From contig CAJQUN010000003.1 in NCBI GenBank assembly GCA_907163345.1, positions 3,900,108 through 3,964,107 of the forward strand: DNA of 64,000 nucleotides, written 5' to 3'. Positions 24,201 through 36,354 of this stretch are shown here, one piece after another. The position numbers were made by a program, and so were the translations under genes. This stretch comes from Haberlea rhodopensis. Its lineage: Eukaryota; Streptophyta; Magnoliopsida; Lamiales; Gesneriaceae. Position 1 is the first letter of the stretch, and every line of letters starts with the position of its first letter. The notes below the pieces were generated by a model. It had not been told where the DNA came from. It saw only the letters and a program-made list of their open reading frames with translations, and searched no databases.

Positions 24201-25256
24201 CACCTAATCCCACTCTCATCGATCATCTGGAAGTTGCTCAGGTGCTCATAATTTTCTCTAATCTAATTTATATTTCCTCTTATTAGCAAAATTATTAATT
24301 TATTTCTGGACGGGTTAACAAACGCGGAATCGATTTTTTATTTTCTGTGTTTGTTATAATACCGTTTTAGTTGTGGCATGATTTCTGAAATTTGGTGCGA
24401 TTTTGATCACGACAGCGGAGGTGAGAAAATGGTAAGATTATGTAGGAGCTTCTAGTTTAAAGTTCTGGATCTGAAAATCTATTACTTGTTCACTGTTATT
24501 CATGTAGGAGAATTAAATTTGACTTTCTTCTTCAATATTTTGATTTTTGAATGCATTTTTAATCCTTAGATTGCCGTAAGTAGATGCAAAATAGGCATCC
24601 GGAATGGATTTATTTTAAGCAAGTGGAGTACGGATTTAGAAAGATTTTTCTGAATATTGATTTTAAATCACCTTCATGTATGAAAGAGGGCTGCTTAATT
24701 GCCGGGGGTAGGGATTAAGAAATCTAGTGAAGAGCCGAATAGGTGTGAAGGCGAGTCCGCCGGACTCACTATATGTGGAGCTAGCTTGAATCGAACTGAA
24801 GTTGATGGTCTAAGCCTGTGAACATTTTCATAAAAAAGTTTTAGTCCAAACTGAGCTCATGAGCGAGCTAGCAAAGCTAAGCTCATTAACCGAAGCTCAA
24901 GCTTCTATAATTTCTTGAAGAACTCCCTTTTAATTTTCTTTAGTTGAGTTTGAGATTGTAAAATTTCATAAACTCACCTCAAACTTGATTCATTTACACC
25001 TTAGAGCCAAGTATCACACTACTTCAGCCACAACTCAATGTATTGTTGTTCCTAAACTTACATTTTCCGGGAAATTGCACATGGAATGGACAATTTTTTC
25101 ATAGAAAAGGATTAATTTTGCCTATCCTTCCTCTTGCCTTGCTATAACCTAACTTCAATCCTTTGGTATTGCATTGGCAGGTTTTTTCTCCTGCTTTTGA
25201 AGCTATATATATCAATCTTTGAAGATTGGAAAGTGGGCAATAGTGAAGTTATATCC
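24201..25256 (+). promoter_or_regulatory. Probable promoter and 5' leader of the TatD-like gene
   Basis: A TATAAATT box at about 24,173-24,180 precedes a pyrimidine-rich stretch. A possible leader exon ends at a CAG|GTGCTC donor near 24,240. A matching acceptor (ttgcattggcag) lies at about 25,170-25,182, so the gene may have a 5' UTR intron. This is inferred from signals only. Confidence 0.35.
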
Positions 25257-26258
25257 ATGAATAAACTCTTTGATTCTCACTGTCACCTTCAAGATTCGAG
25301 AATTTTGAGCTTGTCCTCCAAACTAATTAAAGAGGCCCTTGATACTGGTGTTGTTCATTTTGCTGTAAATGGAGTCTCTGAGAAAGATTGGCATTTGGTT
25401 AAGGAGATGAATGACAGCTATCCTTGTGTCATTCCAAACTTTGGCCTTCATCCCTGGTTTATTCGTGAGAGAACTCCTGCTTGGCTTGCTACGCTGAAGG
25501 AGTATCTTGCGACTACTCCCTCAGCTGCAGTTGGAGAGATCGGCTTAGACAAAGGTTCCGTCGGGAAGCAGATTGATTTTACTGATCAAGCTGAAATTTT
25601 CCGCCAGCAGCTTCAACTCGCTAAAGAGTTAAAAAGACCAGCATCAGTCCATTGTGTGCGCGCTTTTGGCGATCTTCTTGATATATTGAAATCTACCGGG
25701 CCATTTCCTGCCGGCCTGGTGCTGCATTCTTATCTAGGTTCTGCAGAGATGGTCCCTGAACTCTCTGAACTTGGTGCTTACTTTTCCTTTTCTGGTTTTC
25801 TTATGTCAATGAAAGAAAGCAAGGCGAAGGTAATGGTGAAGTCCATTCCTCGTGAGAGGATTTTGTTGGAGACAGATGCGCCTGATGCTCGTCCAACATT
25901 AAATAATCAAGATTCGCTGTTCTTGGTCGAAAGAGATGTTTCTCAAAAGATACAGCTTACTGATGAGAATGGTGATACATCGTCCCAACCAGAAAGAACC
26001 CTGAATCATCCGGCTAATATTCATCATGTACTTGCCTATGTTGCACATTTACTGGAAGTTGAGGAAAAAGAGATTGCTGAAATAAGTTATCAAAACGCAG
26101 TACGCCTTTTCTCGTACGAGGGTTCGAAGTTGATACATGATGGTAATGGAACCGAATGGTCATTGTTGGATATGATTTTATACGTTACTTTTACTTTTCT
26201 TGATTTTTTTTCATGCTCTATAACAGGTTCAAGGAGCAAAAACGAGATCGAAGAGTGA
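25257..26258 (+). CDS. TatD-related metal-dependent hydrolase (putative DNase)
   Basis: TatD-family proteins are TIM-barrel metallohydrolases with 3'-5' nuclease activity in studied members. The ATG at 25,257 starts MNKLFDSHCHLQDSR, with the H-x-H metal motif at the very N-terminus where the family has it; an upstream in-frame ATG at 25,134 would add 41 residues of hydrophobic sequence and is less likely. Other expected motifs are in order: GLHPWF, VGEIGLDK (metal-binding Glu), RPASVHC, LHSYLGS and ILLETDAPDARP (catalytic Asp). Unspliced length is 333 residues. An 84-nt GT-AG intron at 26,143-26,226 is in frame and free of stops, so splicing would give 305 residues with the same C-terminus (GSRSKNEIEE). 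The hydrophobic insert it encodes is unlike the family, so the spliced form is favoured. Confidence 0.9.
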   Translation: MNKLFDSHCHLQDSRILSLSSKLIKEALDTGVVHFAVNGVSEKDWHLVKEMNDSYPCVIPNFGLHPWFIRERTPAWLATLKEYLATTPSAAVGEIGLDKGSVGKQIDFTDQAEIFRQQLQLAKELKRPASVHCVRAFGDLLDILKSTGPFPAGLVLHSYLGSAEMVPELSELGAYFSFSGFLMSMKESKAKVMVKSIPRERILLETDAPDARPTLNNQDSLFLVERDVSQKIQLTDENGDTSSQPERTLNHPANIHHVLAYVAHLLEVEEKEIAEISYQNAVRLFSYEGSKLIHDGNGTEWSLLDMILYVTFTFLDFFSCSITGSRSKNEIEE

Positions 26259-26599
26259 GGTAGGAACAGTGTCAAAGCTTGTAAACCGAGGCAAATTGAA
26301 TAGAGATTTATGATATAAAATTGTAATATTATTTAGGTGGTGGACACATCGAGATACATGTTGCCTCGTTAGTGTAACATTTTTTTCCTAAAATACAAAC
26401 ACAACATGATTTGCGTTCTCAGATTTATTTGCTTGCCCTTCACTTCGCCACTCCAGACATTTGCATCCATTAATTTATCTGCATCATTCGCTAAGCGTGA
26501 TTGGACGTCCCCATTGTAGTTGCCAAATTGGGAACAAAGAAAATTTGACACAAGACAGAAATCGTTGAGTATAACTGTATAAGCAAGAGAATTCGAACA
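26259..26599. other. 3' flank of the TatD-like gene
   Basis: Likely 3' UTR and intergenic sequence. No gene seen on either strand. Confidence 0.4.
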
Positions 26600-26706
26600 C
26601 ACGTCACCAAGGCCTTGATTTAGTGATTGTTATCTATTTCCCAAAATGTAGGAGGTCTCGGGTTCAAGTCCTCATATCTTCCCTAAAAAGTTTTTTTTAA
26701 AAAAAG
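26600..26706 (+). mobile_element. SINE-like tRNA-derived retroposon
   Basis: A perfect-looking B box GGGTTCAAGTCC at about 26,659-26,670 follows an A-box-like ccttgatttagtgattgtta at 26,612. A T- and A-rich tail ends at about 26,706. The head begins ccaaggcctt as in the copy at 18,165, which suggests one SINE family. Confidence 0.5.
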
Positions 26707-27197
26707 GAGAATCGGAACACACATTATAAGATGAACATTGTTACGAACTATGCTGCAGTTTTTTATTCTTTCATTTTTTTTTGTCATGGTTTCAAATGAG
26801 AGACACATAGATCGAATTTTTAAAAATTAGATACAAAATGATATATTTGTATATGAATGATATAACATACAAGGGCCAAGAGATCCAGTTGTCGACGAGA
26901 GGATGGTTGCAAGAGAAAATTCAAACTCTATTTTTGAAAAATTCAATTTATCCTACGAACTTATGTTAAGTAACCCCTTTTAATCCAGTTTTGTTCTCTA
27001 TTTGAAATTGTGAGAGAAACTTTTGGTTTCATTATCATTTAGATTCATTTTGATTGAAGGCTTGACAGACAAATGTATAAAATAGTAGGACTTGAGATAG
27101 AAAATATACATGATATTATGTCCAAAAATGTATGACAAAGAATCTTGTTTTGATTCGTTGCTGTCCATATTTATCCATAAAAACCTATTTCCTGCAG
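26707..27197. other. AT-rich intergenic DNA
   Basis: No gene recognised. Upstream exons for the TPR-like last exon that follows were looked for and not found. Confidence 0.4.
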
Positions 27198-27388
27198 CGC
27201 TTTTCAAATGGGGCTCAGTATTGCAGCACAGGTCTTGGCTGATGCCACATAATAGTAGAGAGAAGGTGAGATTACTGCAGCAGGCTCGACAATTATATGA
27301 AGATGCACTTCACTTGGATCCAGGAAATCCCCAACTACAAGAGGCCTTATCTACCTGTGTATCTGAGATAGACTATTGGTATGGTTAG
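27198..27388 (+). pseudogene. Orphan last exon of a TPR-like protein gene
   Basis: After a good acceptor (tttcctgcag, ending at 27,197) a frame reads LFKWGSVLQHRSWLMPHN, then REKVRLLQQARQLYEDALHL, and ends at a stop at 27,386-27,388. The spacing of W, L, A, Y and A residues fits one to two tetratricopeptide repeats as found at the C-terminus of a plant TPR protein. No start or earlier exons were found within several kb, so it is probably a gene fragment. The sequence after the stop looks like 3' UTR. The identity of the parent gene is not certain. Confidence 0.55.
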
Positions 27389-29301
27389 CTATGGATTGAA
27401 TAAGATCAGGCAATTCATATGGTCCTTGTCAAAATTTTGCTCCTAAATTTCTCTTTTTGCCATTTTTCTCATTTCTTGAAGCCAATTTACATCTGAAAAG
27501 AGTTGAGAGAAGTTCGTTTTTATTTTAGACTTTTATCACTTCTGTGGAGCTATGATGTATATGTTGATTTTTTCTGTAATAATAATGCCGTGAAATAAAT
27601 CTTGATAATTCTACTGTAAAAAGCCGATGAAAAACATGTCATAAATTTCTGGCGTTCTTGGCATTTTTGGTGGAAATTGTGATCTGAATATTTTCCCTTG
27701 TTGGCATATTTTACACTCACAGCCTTCAAAGAACTCTTCAGACAGCATGAGATGGCATGAGAGCTCATCAGTCATCGGTGGGCATAATCGGCTGAGTACC
27801 CAAGCCGGGATTTATGCTCATGGTGTGTCTGCTGTAGACATAAAAGAGATATATCGAGTGAGTTTATACAGTTAAAAGAAACTGATTTAGGTGAATACGA
27901 AATTATAAGTGAGAGTTGATAAATGATCAATTTGACCACCAGCAGCATCGGTGACATAAAATCTCAGCCAGAACACTCCAAGGTGTGGCTGGCAAATTTC
28001 GTTCACCGCTTGAATTTAAGGAAGTAGGAGTAGAAATAACTGTGGACTTCTGAGGTGTTTGATGGGTACTCAATTTTTTACCAGGTGCGTGGCCAAGATG
28101 TAATTTATAGCTTTATCAGATATCAGGATGCAGTTGTGCTTTTAGCAAATAATCACAGGCCGATGGAAATTTCATTGGATGAACAAATGGCTACCAAGTG
28201 CTGAATGAGGCAGGACAATTGGCGATGTTGTATTCGATGGCATTGAGCCAATATAACCTTTTTTCTGTTCAATATTGAGATGCAATTGAAAAGAGTGAGT
28301 GAGCCTAATTGTCCTGCTAACCCTTGGTAAAAGTAGAGGTTTTCGGAGGCCCCAATGCAATCTTTTGGCACTAGCTTAACAGTATTTACGACCCAAATAT
28401 CATACCACTATAGTTCATTACTTTATTTCCGACTCCTCTTATGCAGACCGTCGATATTTTTGTTGCTATCGGCAGATATTGCGTCAGTTTTTTTTACAGC
28501 ATAATAAAGTGAATTTGGAACACATAACCCTGTTCTATTGTCCAAACTAATGGACCTCTCTTCATGTTCTCAAGCCGCCAGGATCAATGTCGAGAAACCA
28601 AATCCAACGATGACATACCTAACAAAGGGTCAAATATGGAAAGAACAAAGGATAGAAGCCCAGAATACAAACAAGAGCCTCCTAGCCCAATATCCATCGC
28701 TATGGATATTCCAAATCCCAATTAATCGCGCTGAATTAGTCGAGAAACTGAATCTGAAATCTAGGATCCATCGTGTGCGGGACGCATAGGTGTATTAAAT
28801 TTATTCATCTCTTCCACATTTTCATATCATCCACAAATAATGGCTAAATGATTCTACAAATTTTATAATGTCAATTTGACAGTTTTGGAGCCCATATTCT
28901 GCAGGTGCTCCGTCTTAAAAAAATTCAAGAATTCGTAAACTGATGTACTTTTTCATTGATTCAAAAATTCTCTGAACAATTAGTTGATATGGCTATCCTG
29001 CTGATGAAAATCAAGAATGACAGTCACCTGATTATGATCAGGCCTACACTCCATAAGTAATGTGCGTGGATAGCATCTTCAGCTGGCTTCCCAAATCGGC
29101 TAAGAATGTGAAATATCATTACAACATCAACATATGTTCAACAAACGATTACTACACAAGAGGCATGAAACTTGCCTTGCTAGATCTCAAAATGCCAAAG
29201 ACTCAAATGACATGCATGAAGGAATGGAAATACGCAAATGAAAAGTTGGAATCTTTAAAACATTACATTAAAGAGCATATGATAAACAAACACTTGGAAA
29301 T
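27389..29301. other. Intergenic, possible decayed exons
   Basis: A frame at about 27,780-27,860 (GIYAHGVSAVDIKEIYR, followed by a GTGAGT donor) and another at about 28,085-28,203 look exon-like, but I cannot assign either to a family. Plus frames at 28,538-28,789 and 29,060-29,305 are unsupported; the latter runs opposite the clathrin light chain 3' UTR. Confidence 0.3.
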
Positions 29302-31280
29302 TTAGCTATCAGGACGCTCTTTGGCTGGTGCAACAGGCTCTGATGTCTGTGGAACACCATTTGAAACAGGATCTTTTGTAGGTAAAGCTGGTTCTTTAGT
29401 GTCTTTAGCATTTTTTCCATCTTTGCCATCCTTAGCCAGAGCAGGTGGGGGAGGTGGAGGTGGTAACATATGAGGCGGCGGATTGTGCTTAAGCTTCACT
29501 AATATTCCTCGCATTCTTGAAAGCTCGGTCGGTTTTCCGGGTTTGGGTCCTTGAATGACCGTGATCGATGGTTTCTTGTCTTGATCCTTCTTTTTACCCC
29601 TCGTCTCGATATTGGGGACTTCATTGGGTATGAGCTCCGCTATGGCTTTCCAATACTGTTTATCAGCCTCTTTGTGGAATTTTTCCTGACCAGCTAGGTA
29701 TAACTGTTCAACATAGAATTCAAAGAAAATGATCCATTCATTATGTTCTATTTTTTAGGCAAAGAAACCCAAAAAAAAAAAAAAACATGAGAGGTGATAA
29801 TACTGAAAACTGAACCTTTTCTTTCTCCCTGTTGATATTCTTGTTGGTCTCCACATTAAGCTTTCTTTTCTCATAGAATGATTTTTTATACTCATCAGCT
29901 TCTTCTATGATTTGGTTTCTCATTTCTTTCTCCCTCTTCTCCTTCTCCCCAAGTCGGATGGCATTTTGCCTGTATCAAGAAACCGTACGAATATTGGTAA
30001 AGCACATGATAGCAAGTCGGCAAAAAATATGTGTATACATTGAACGGTGACCACATGAATCCCATATTTATATTCCACCCTATTGAGGTATATCTAAAGT
30101 CATCTCCGATTCATATCAACTCTGATTAAACAAATTGGTTTTAATTACTTCGATTAAACAATTGGTTTTAATTACTTTGATTCAGCTAGGTTTACCATAA
30201 AAATCATTTCCACATAATCTTCTGACCAGGGCATCCAACCGCTTTGCAATGAATATGGCCAAACCAAAATAGCAACTGTCTTGAGAGATTTTCCCCTCCA
30301 GGTATTATTCTCGACCTATAAATGAATATGCACATTTCTTAATATATCCATTTCATGAGTTATTTTTGTCTTTTAGTCAAGTTCAACTTAGGTCTTAGAA
30401 TAATCAAACATCATAAACTTTCTCTTGATTCCATGCTAGCCTTAATGACTAAACCTAAGAATGATCACCAGTTTAGAGTTTTGAAAGGAACTGAGTATCA
30501 ACTGTGGTGGAAACAATATAATCGTAGTCCTTGAAAATAGAATCAAGCTAGATCTTCAAGAAACAAAGTTGACTATCCAAGTCAATGCCTATTCCAACGC
30601 CGATCTACAAATTATGAAGCATCGAATTTAAATATTCTTGAGCGATCCCACTTTGCTAAGATCCATTGAAAACCCAATCCGAAAACCCATCCTGCAATTG
30701 GATTTAAAACTACCTGTTCAACAGTTTCTATCGAATCCAAAATCACTCATTGTTCTAGATGATCAGATCGTACATGAAAACTTATGACCGAATGAACAAA
30801 TCAATTAATAAAACCTCAACCTAGCATCGATTAACCCCCAATCAAGTACCAAAAATTAGATCCAACCGAAGTAAACAGAAACAAGGTAAAAAATTATAAC
30901 CTCCGCCACTCCCGAAGAGCAAGTCCTTCTTCTTGCATCTGATTAGGAGGTGGAAGTACAGGGCCATCTGAGCTGAATATTCCTTCCGAATCTCCCCCTA
31001 AGTCATAAGGCGTTTTTCCGTTGCCGTTAGAGATAGGAACCGGACCGGACTGTACAAACGGCTCAGGATTGGAACCAAACGGATCGGGGCTGTTGACGTG
31101 ATCCACCGTAACCTCCTCGGTGTCGCCGTAACTTGGAGTATCAGGGTCAGCTGAGTATGGTGGAGGGTCGGATGAGAAGGCAGTGTAGGAATCTCCATAG
31201 GCTGTGTAAACGTCGTCCCCGTCGTCAAAAGGACGCGCCGACGCGGCTCCGTCATTGCTGAACGCGTCGAACGATGCCAT
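29302..31280 (-). CDS. CLC: Clathrin light chain, 3 exons
   Basis: Clathrin light chains bind the heavy-chain hub of the triskelion on coated vesicles at the plasma membrane and trans-Golgi. Exons 31280-30901, 29969-29816 and 29703-29302 sum to 936 nt, 311 residues plus stop. All junctions are GT-AG and in phase. The N-terminal third is acidic and rich in D, S, P and G (starts MASFDAFSND), as in plant light chains. Exon 2 gives the charged helix that contacts the heavy chain (RLGEKEKREKEMRNQIIEEA). Exon 3 continues LYLAGQEKFHKEADKQYWKA and ends with a plant-type tail of poly-Pro (PPPPPPPALAKDGKDGK) and Lys/Asp-rich sequence. Length and order agree with Arabidopsis CLC proteins. The gene appears intact. 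Confidence 0.95.
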
Positions 31281-31900
31281 TTTATCTCTCCAGAAAATTC
31301 TTGCAAGGAAAGTGGTATTTATGTGCATATATATTTATTTATACATTTATTAAGCTAAATAATATTTATTTTTAATTACGAATTTATAATATTATTTAAC
31401 GAATCGAGAAACAAAGAATTGACGTGTCTATATTAACGTCCAAACCAAGTAACGTAATTTACTTTCTCATTTGTTGATATTGGTGAACTTTAATTTTAAG
31501 TTATATTTTATAGAGAAACACGTATCTATCATTTTTTAAAATATATTTCAACTAAATTTAGTAAAATATTTATTTTTTAACTAAATATACCTTTAAAAAA
31601 ACTTATTTCACATAAGTCCAATTTATTAAACCATAATTTAATTGGTCAATTTTCATGACTAAATTACCCATGTTGCAAGAAATAATAACCATCATAACAC
31701 TTCACGTAATTTATTTTTTCTCACATAACGGTTATCGGTTTCCCAAAAGTCTTTTCATCTAATTCATTGAGCAGCTGATTTCGATCGTGTTGTTATTCGT
31801 TTACTGATTTTAGATTGTTCGATCTGTTATATATTCAATTAACTGTAATCTGATCAAATTTTCCTGAGATTTTTATCGTTAACTTTGATATGCCAAAATC
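31281..31900. other. Clathrin light chain 5' flank; edge of the MULE composite
   Basis: The first part should be the promoter of the minus-strand clathrin light chain gene. From about 31,480 the sequence may already belong to the Mutator-like element, but no terminal inverted repeat or 9-bp duplication was recognised. Confidence 0.35.
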
Positions 31901-32148
31901 ATGATTCTTTTGAAATTTAGAGAGGAAACATTGGTTTTGAATGTTAATTCCAGTTTCGAATTCAGCGATTTAATAAGTTGTGCATCTGCTAAGTGGTGTG
32001 ATTTCAATGACGATGAATTTTGTTTCAAATACATTATCGATGGGCACCCTATTTGTTGTTTAAGTAATGCGATTGATATGAGAAATATGTTTTTGTTGTG
32101 TAAGATTATCAATCTTTGTTTGTTGACAGTGCATGTTGTTTATTGTAA

Positions 32149-32292
32149 TACTTCATTGTTGAGGTCTGGAGATGAAAGTGGCGGTAGTTTACCGATTGTG
32201 TCTAGCGGTGCATGTATGTATACTTCATTGTTGAGGTCTGGAGATGAAAGTGGCGGTAGTTTAGCGATTGTGTCTAGCGGTGCATGTGACAT
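32149..32292 (+). repeat. 72-bp in-frame tandem duplication in the transposase linker
   Basis: The units at 32,149-32,220 and 32,221-32,292 start tacttcattgttgaggtctg and differ at few bases (accgatt versus agcgatt). The 72-bp period is 24 codons, so the frame (SLLRSGDESGGSL) stays open through both. Each unit ends in one arm of the GGTGCATGT palindrome. Confidence 0.9.
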
Positions 32293-32313
32293 ACATGCAC
32301 CGCTAGACACAAT
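32267..32313. repeat. Palindrome inside the transposase frame, 21-bp perfect arms
   Basis: The arms at 32,267-32,287 and 32,293-32,313 are exact reverse complements around a 5-base loop (gacat). The arm contains GTCTAGCGGTGCATGT. It is a variant of the palindrome family found throughout 33.2-49 kb. Here it is translated in frame (SSGACDIHAPLDT). A weaker copy follows at about 32,375-32,420. Confidence 0.9.
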
Positions 32314-33270
32314 TGCATGTGATATAAATTTTTTGACAGAGTCAAGCTGTATACGCAATATACATGCACCTCTAGAGTCTATTTCTGCACGTGATTTAAA
32401 TGCATCAATAGACTCAGGTGGTGCACATATATCGACAAAACAAATTTGCAGTTCACCATCAGGTTTAGGATTTGATTCAGAATATCTAAGATGCAACATT
32501 AAAGGCAATGAGAAGTTGTTGTTATGTTCTCGATGGTCATCAATTATTAGTAGGGTGGGTCAAGTATTTAGATGTGGTGTTGTAGAGTTTCGAAGTGAGT
32601 TGAGTAAATATTCTATGGAGGTTGGTTTTGATTACAACAATGTGAAAAATAATAAAGATAGAGTAGTTGTTGAATGTGCTAGGAAGCATGTTGATGGGTG
32701 TGGTTGGTTTGTGAGTGCCAATATTTCACGTGTAGATGGTTCTTTCTACATAAAAAAAATTGAACAACATTCACACTTGTGGTCTACGAGTCATGAAAGA
32801 CAAATCAAAAAAGATTGTTTCACATTTAATATCAGAAATTATTTGCGAACGAGTCAGTTCAAATCCAAACTTTTCTGCTAGGTCTGTAATGGAGTTAATG
32901 AAAAAAGATTATGGGTTGGATATAACGTACATTAAGGCATGGAGAAATGTGGAGAAGGCTAGGGCTACTGCTTTTGAAAATTATGATGAGTCTTTCAAGG
33001 AGTTGAAGTGGTACATCGATGCGGTGAAGATGACTAATGTTGGGAGTTTTGTAGAGCTTGAAGTTGACGACTGTAACCGATTCATCCGTTTGTTTGTATC
33101 GTTTCGTGCTTGTATAGATGGTTTTAAATTTTGTCGCCCTATTTTATTTCTTGATGGAACTTTTTTGAAATCTTGTTTCAAGAGCATACTTCTCTTAGCT
33201 ATTGCGAAGGATGAGAATCAAGTTAAGATGCAACAATATTATAATGTAATTGAGATATTACATGCACCGC

Positions 33271-33422
33271 AGTCTGTCGGTGCATGTATATTACATGCAC
33301 CGATAGACTTGCGTGTATATAACATGTTGCATGATATATAAACTAATCGGTTGAGATGCGGTGCATGTAATATACATGTACCGCTAGTCTATCGGTGCAT
33401 GTATATTACATGCACCGATAGA
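33271..33422. repeat. Three palindromes in the probable transposase intron
   Basis: Copies lie at 33,271-33,309 (one mismatch in the arms), 33,358-33,384 and 33,388-33,422. The last is a typical 35-mer: TCTATCGGTGCATGT, a short centre, and ACATGCACCGATAGA. They sit just before the LTR element at 33,432. Confidence 0.9.
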
Positions 33423-33431
33423 ACTTGGCGT

Positions 33432-34586
33432 TGACCGCGATTTATTTAAACAATAAAATATCAAAGCAGCGTGATTATCGCAAGTGCACGGTGTCAAGTT
33501 TTAGTATAGATAGGAAGAATACGGATTGTCGAACCACATGGACTAACAAGAAAGTACCAAATAAGAGGTTTTTAACTATATTTAACCTACAAAATTGAAT
33601 TTAATAAAATACTAAATAACTAAAGTAACTACTAATCCAACCAAGTCAATAAAAACCACTAGAGAAGATTATTGAGACTTTGGCTCACCAATGTAATACC
33701 CTACAATTCTCGATTGAATATCCAAATATTTCTAAGGTGACGAGTTCTCCAAATTTATCTAATATACTCCCTCGAGTTATATTAAAACTTATATCAAATT
33801 GTAGTAAGTTACTCTCGTGTACTTATTTAACAACTCAATATTGTATTAAGATCCGTGAAAACTACTAGCTTTTGATTACTAGATATATATAGCTATCATA
33901 CATGTATTTGACGTCATTTCTCGATCTCGATCTGAAATCCATGGTATGAGTTATATATTCCGTACCATAAAATCATCTCTCGATCTCAATTATGATACTA
34001 ACATCATTCAAAGGTGATCAATCCCTCAAAAGTATTAAAATCATAAAACATACGCAAAGAAGTATAAGAATTCAATCATCAAATCGAAGGTTCATAACAA
34101 AGGTTCGCCTAGCCTCGATAAATAATCTTAGTTCCTCATAATAAATCAAAACAAAACTAAGAATTAAAGACAAAAAAGAACTCCCGATGTCGACTTCGTT
34201 CGTAGATCCTTGCTTCCTCTCTCGCTTCCTTCTCAATCGCCTCTTGAATCTCCTTGTTGAAGATGTTCCAAAATCCTAGGATGTTTGATGGATGGATGTG
34301 GATGTTGGTGATATGGAGGATGGAAGATGGAGGCTCTTCCTAGGGTTTATTATGAGCCAAAAGTCCCCAAAAACGTCTGAAAAATTCTATATATCATGTA
34401 GGAGGAGTTTCAAGTAAGTTGGACACAAAATAACCAAAATGGAAACAAAATCCCGAAATTTTCGAGTCGAGGTGATCGATCGCTTCAAATGAAGTGATCA
34501 ATCACATTTTGCTACTGCCTAGAGGCGATCGATCGCCTCATTTGAAGCGATCGATCGCTTCCTCTGATTTTCAGCAAATTACGATT
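33432..34586 (-). repeat. 3' LTR of the gag-only element
   Basis: Uninterrupted copy of the LTR. Near its right end, at 34,470-34,562, it carries a cluster of GCGATCGATCGC-like palindromes. Comparison with the right LTR proves the later insertion at 38,015: here the phrase ccatggtatgagttatatat at 33,940 is continuous. Confidence 0.85.
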
Positions 34587-36354
34587 TGGTCCCTCATTTT
34601 CCATGTTTGCTCAGTTTGGTCCTTTTACATCATTTTAAGCCTATTTCCTTCACTTTTATGCATTTGGACCTCGATTCCTGAAATATACAAATATATACCC
34701 CAAAGAGTAATATTTTCCAAGAATCACTACAAAAACGCCCCTAATCTTTTATCAAATTAAGTGTAAAAATCACATTTATCAACTCCCACAAACTTAAACT
34801 TTATCGTCTTGAGCAAGAAATAAGATCACAAAGTAGAGTTCAATATTTAAGATTTTAAATAAACCAAGTAACTCAGACATCTCACATACAGACAACAAAA
34901 GTCAATCAAAAATGTTCAACAAGTTGTGTTTTCCCTTAGATCAAGCAACATGTCTCCGAATCAGAACGTGCGTGTGTGCTATTGTCACTTTCAAGTTTCA
35001 TGCAATTTTCATAGATCAAATCATGCTAGGTAATGAAAGTTAAGATTATCCTTGAGCACCCCATAGTTCTATTTTCAAACACTTCTCCACTAATGTAGTC
35101 ACTCTCTAGACTTGGATCAATAGGTCTTTTAAAGCTTGTAATGTTAGGCCTAGGTGTTTGGCTTCAAAGAAAAGATCGGATAACACAAAGAAGAGAGTAT
35201 AAGCATGTAATGTTCATATTTTCAGCACAAAATTGAGCTTCTCTTCTTTTTCTTTTAGCCTTGTCCACTTTGGGTCTTATTTAGTCTTTTTTCCACAAGG
35301 CTTTATCTATCTTTTTCTTTTCTCATTCATAATTTTTTTTTCAACAATTAGATCATCCAAATATAGCAATTCATGTGCATATAATGAGAATCATTATACT
35401 CCCTTAGGTAATGATAATTTTTTTTCAATTTAGGCTCGTATAGGGGTATAATGAGTTGCCAAAGAAATTTGTTGAATGGGGGCTAATAATATGTTAAACA
35501 TACTCCATTCTTTTCAATTAGGCTCAAAATGGGATACTAGATATTGATGTTTACATGGTAAGCTTGAAATGCTCAAACGGTCCAAAGATCGCCTAGATCA
35601 TCTCATAATCAAGTTCATGACTATAAAATTTCGCCTTGAAGTGTCATCATCAAATAAGTTCTAAGGTACTCTAAGATGCTAAAAAACAATTCATCAAGTT
35701 CACAAAGATTTTCACTACTACAAATACAATTCACAAGATTATGACTCAAATATGCTCAATATATTCCTCATCTTTGACATGCTACTCAAAACAAGATATT
35801 CACAAACAATTTTTACAATCATCAAAACTCAATACGTGCATAGTGAGATTAATATTATCATGGAATAGAGACCACTCTTATGATTCATTCTTATCTTACT
35901 AATTGATCTCATAAAAAAAATCTTTAGCTCATAATAATCGGACGATTCAATTGTCAATTAAGCACACAACATGTAGATTAAACAAGTAAAACATGCAAGC
36001 CACTCTCCCAAACTTAAATCAAACATTGTCCTCAATGTTTAAAAGAATCAAAAGGGAAAAAAAATAAACTCCCCTGATCAAGACGCTTGCATGAGGGTTG
36101 AGGAAGATCGGCTTTTGAAAACTCTACTGCTATAGGGGTTCATCGTTCCAACTGAGTACCTAGCAAGAGAAGAGTGCAAATGGTAAAATAGTCGACTCGA
36201 GAGATAAACAAACTAAATGCAAAAACTGAAAATAAAACAAAACTGGAGAGCAAAAGGATATGCTTGGGTTACCTCCCAAGAAGCGTTGATTTCTAGTCGT
36301 CGGCTTGACCATCAAAAGCAACCATCAAAGAGCGGTTGCCGACCATAGTAAGTA
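34587..36354 (-). other. Non-coding interior of the gag-only element
   Basis: Between the left LTR and the gag-like frames there is no polymerase-like reading frame. The sequence is AT-rich with short cryptic frames only. This is the part where pol genes would lie in an autonomous relative. Confidence 0.55.

Noticed and set aside
29060..29305. Plus frame at the end of the clathrin light chain gene
   Set aside because: Runs opposite the likely 3' UTR of the minus-strand gene, without recognisable motifs.
32140..32508. Minus frame with HAPLDTI-type peptides
   Set aside because: Shadow of the palindromes and the 72-bp duplication; the MULE transposase on + explains the region.
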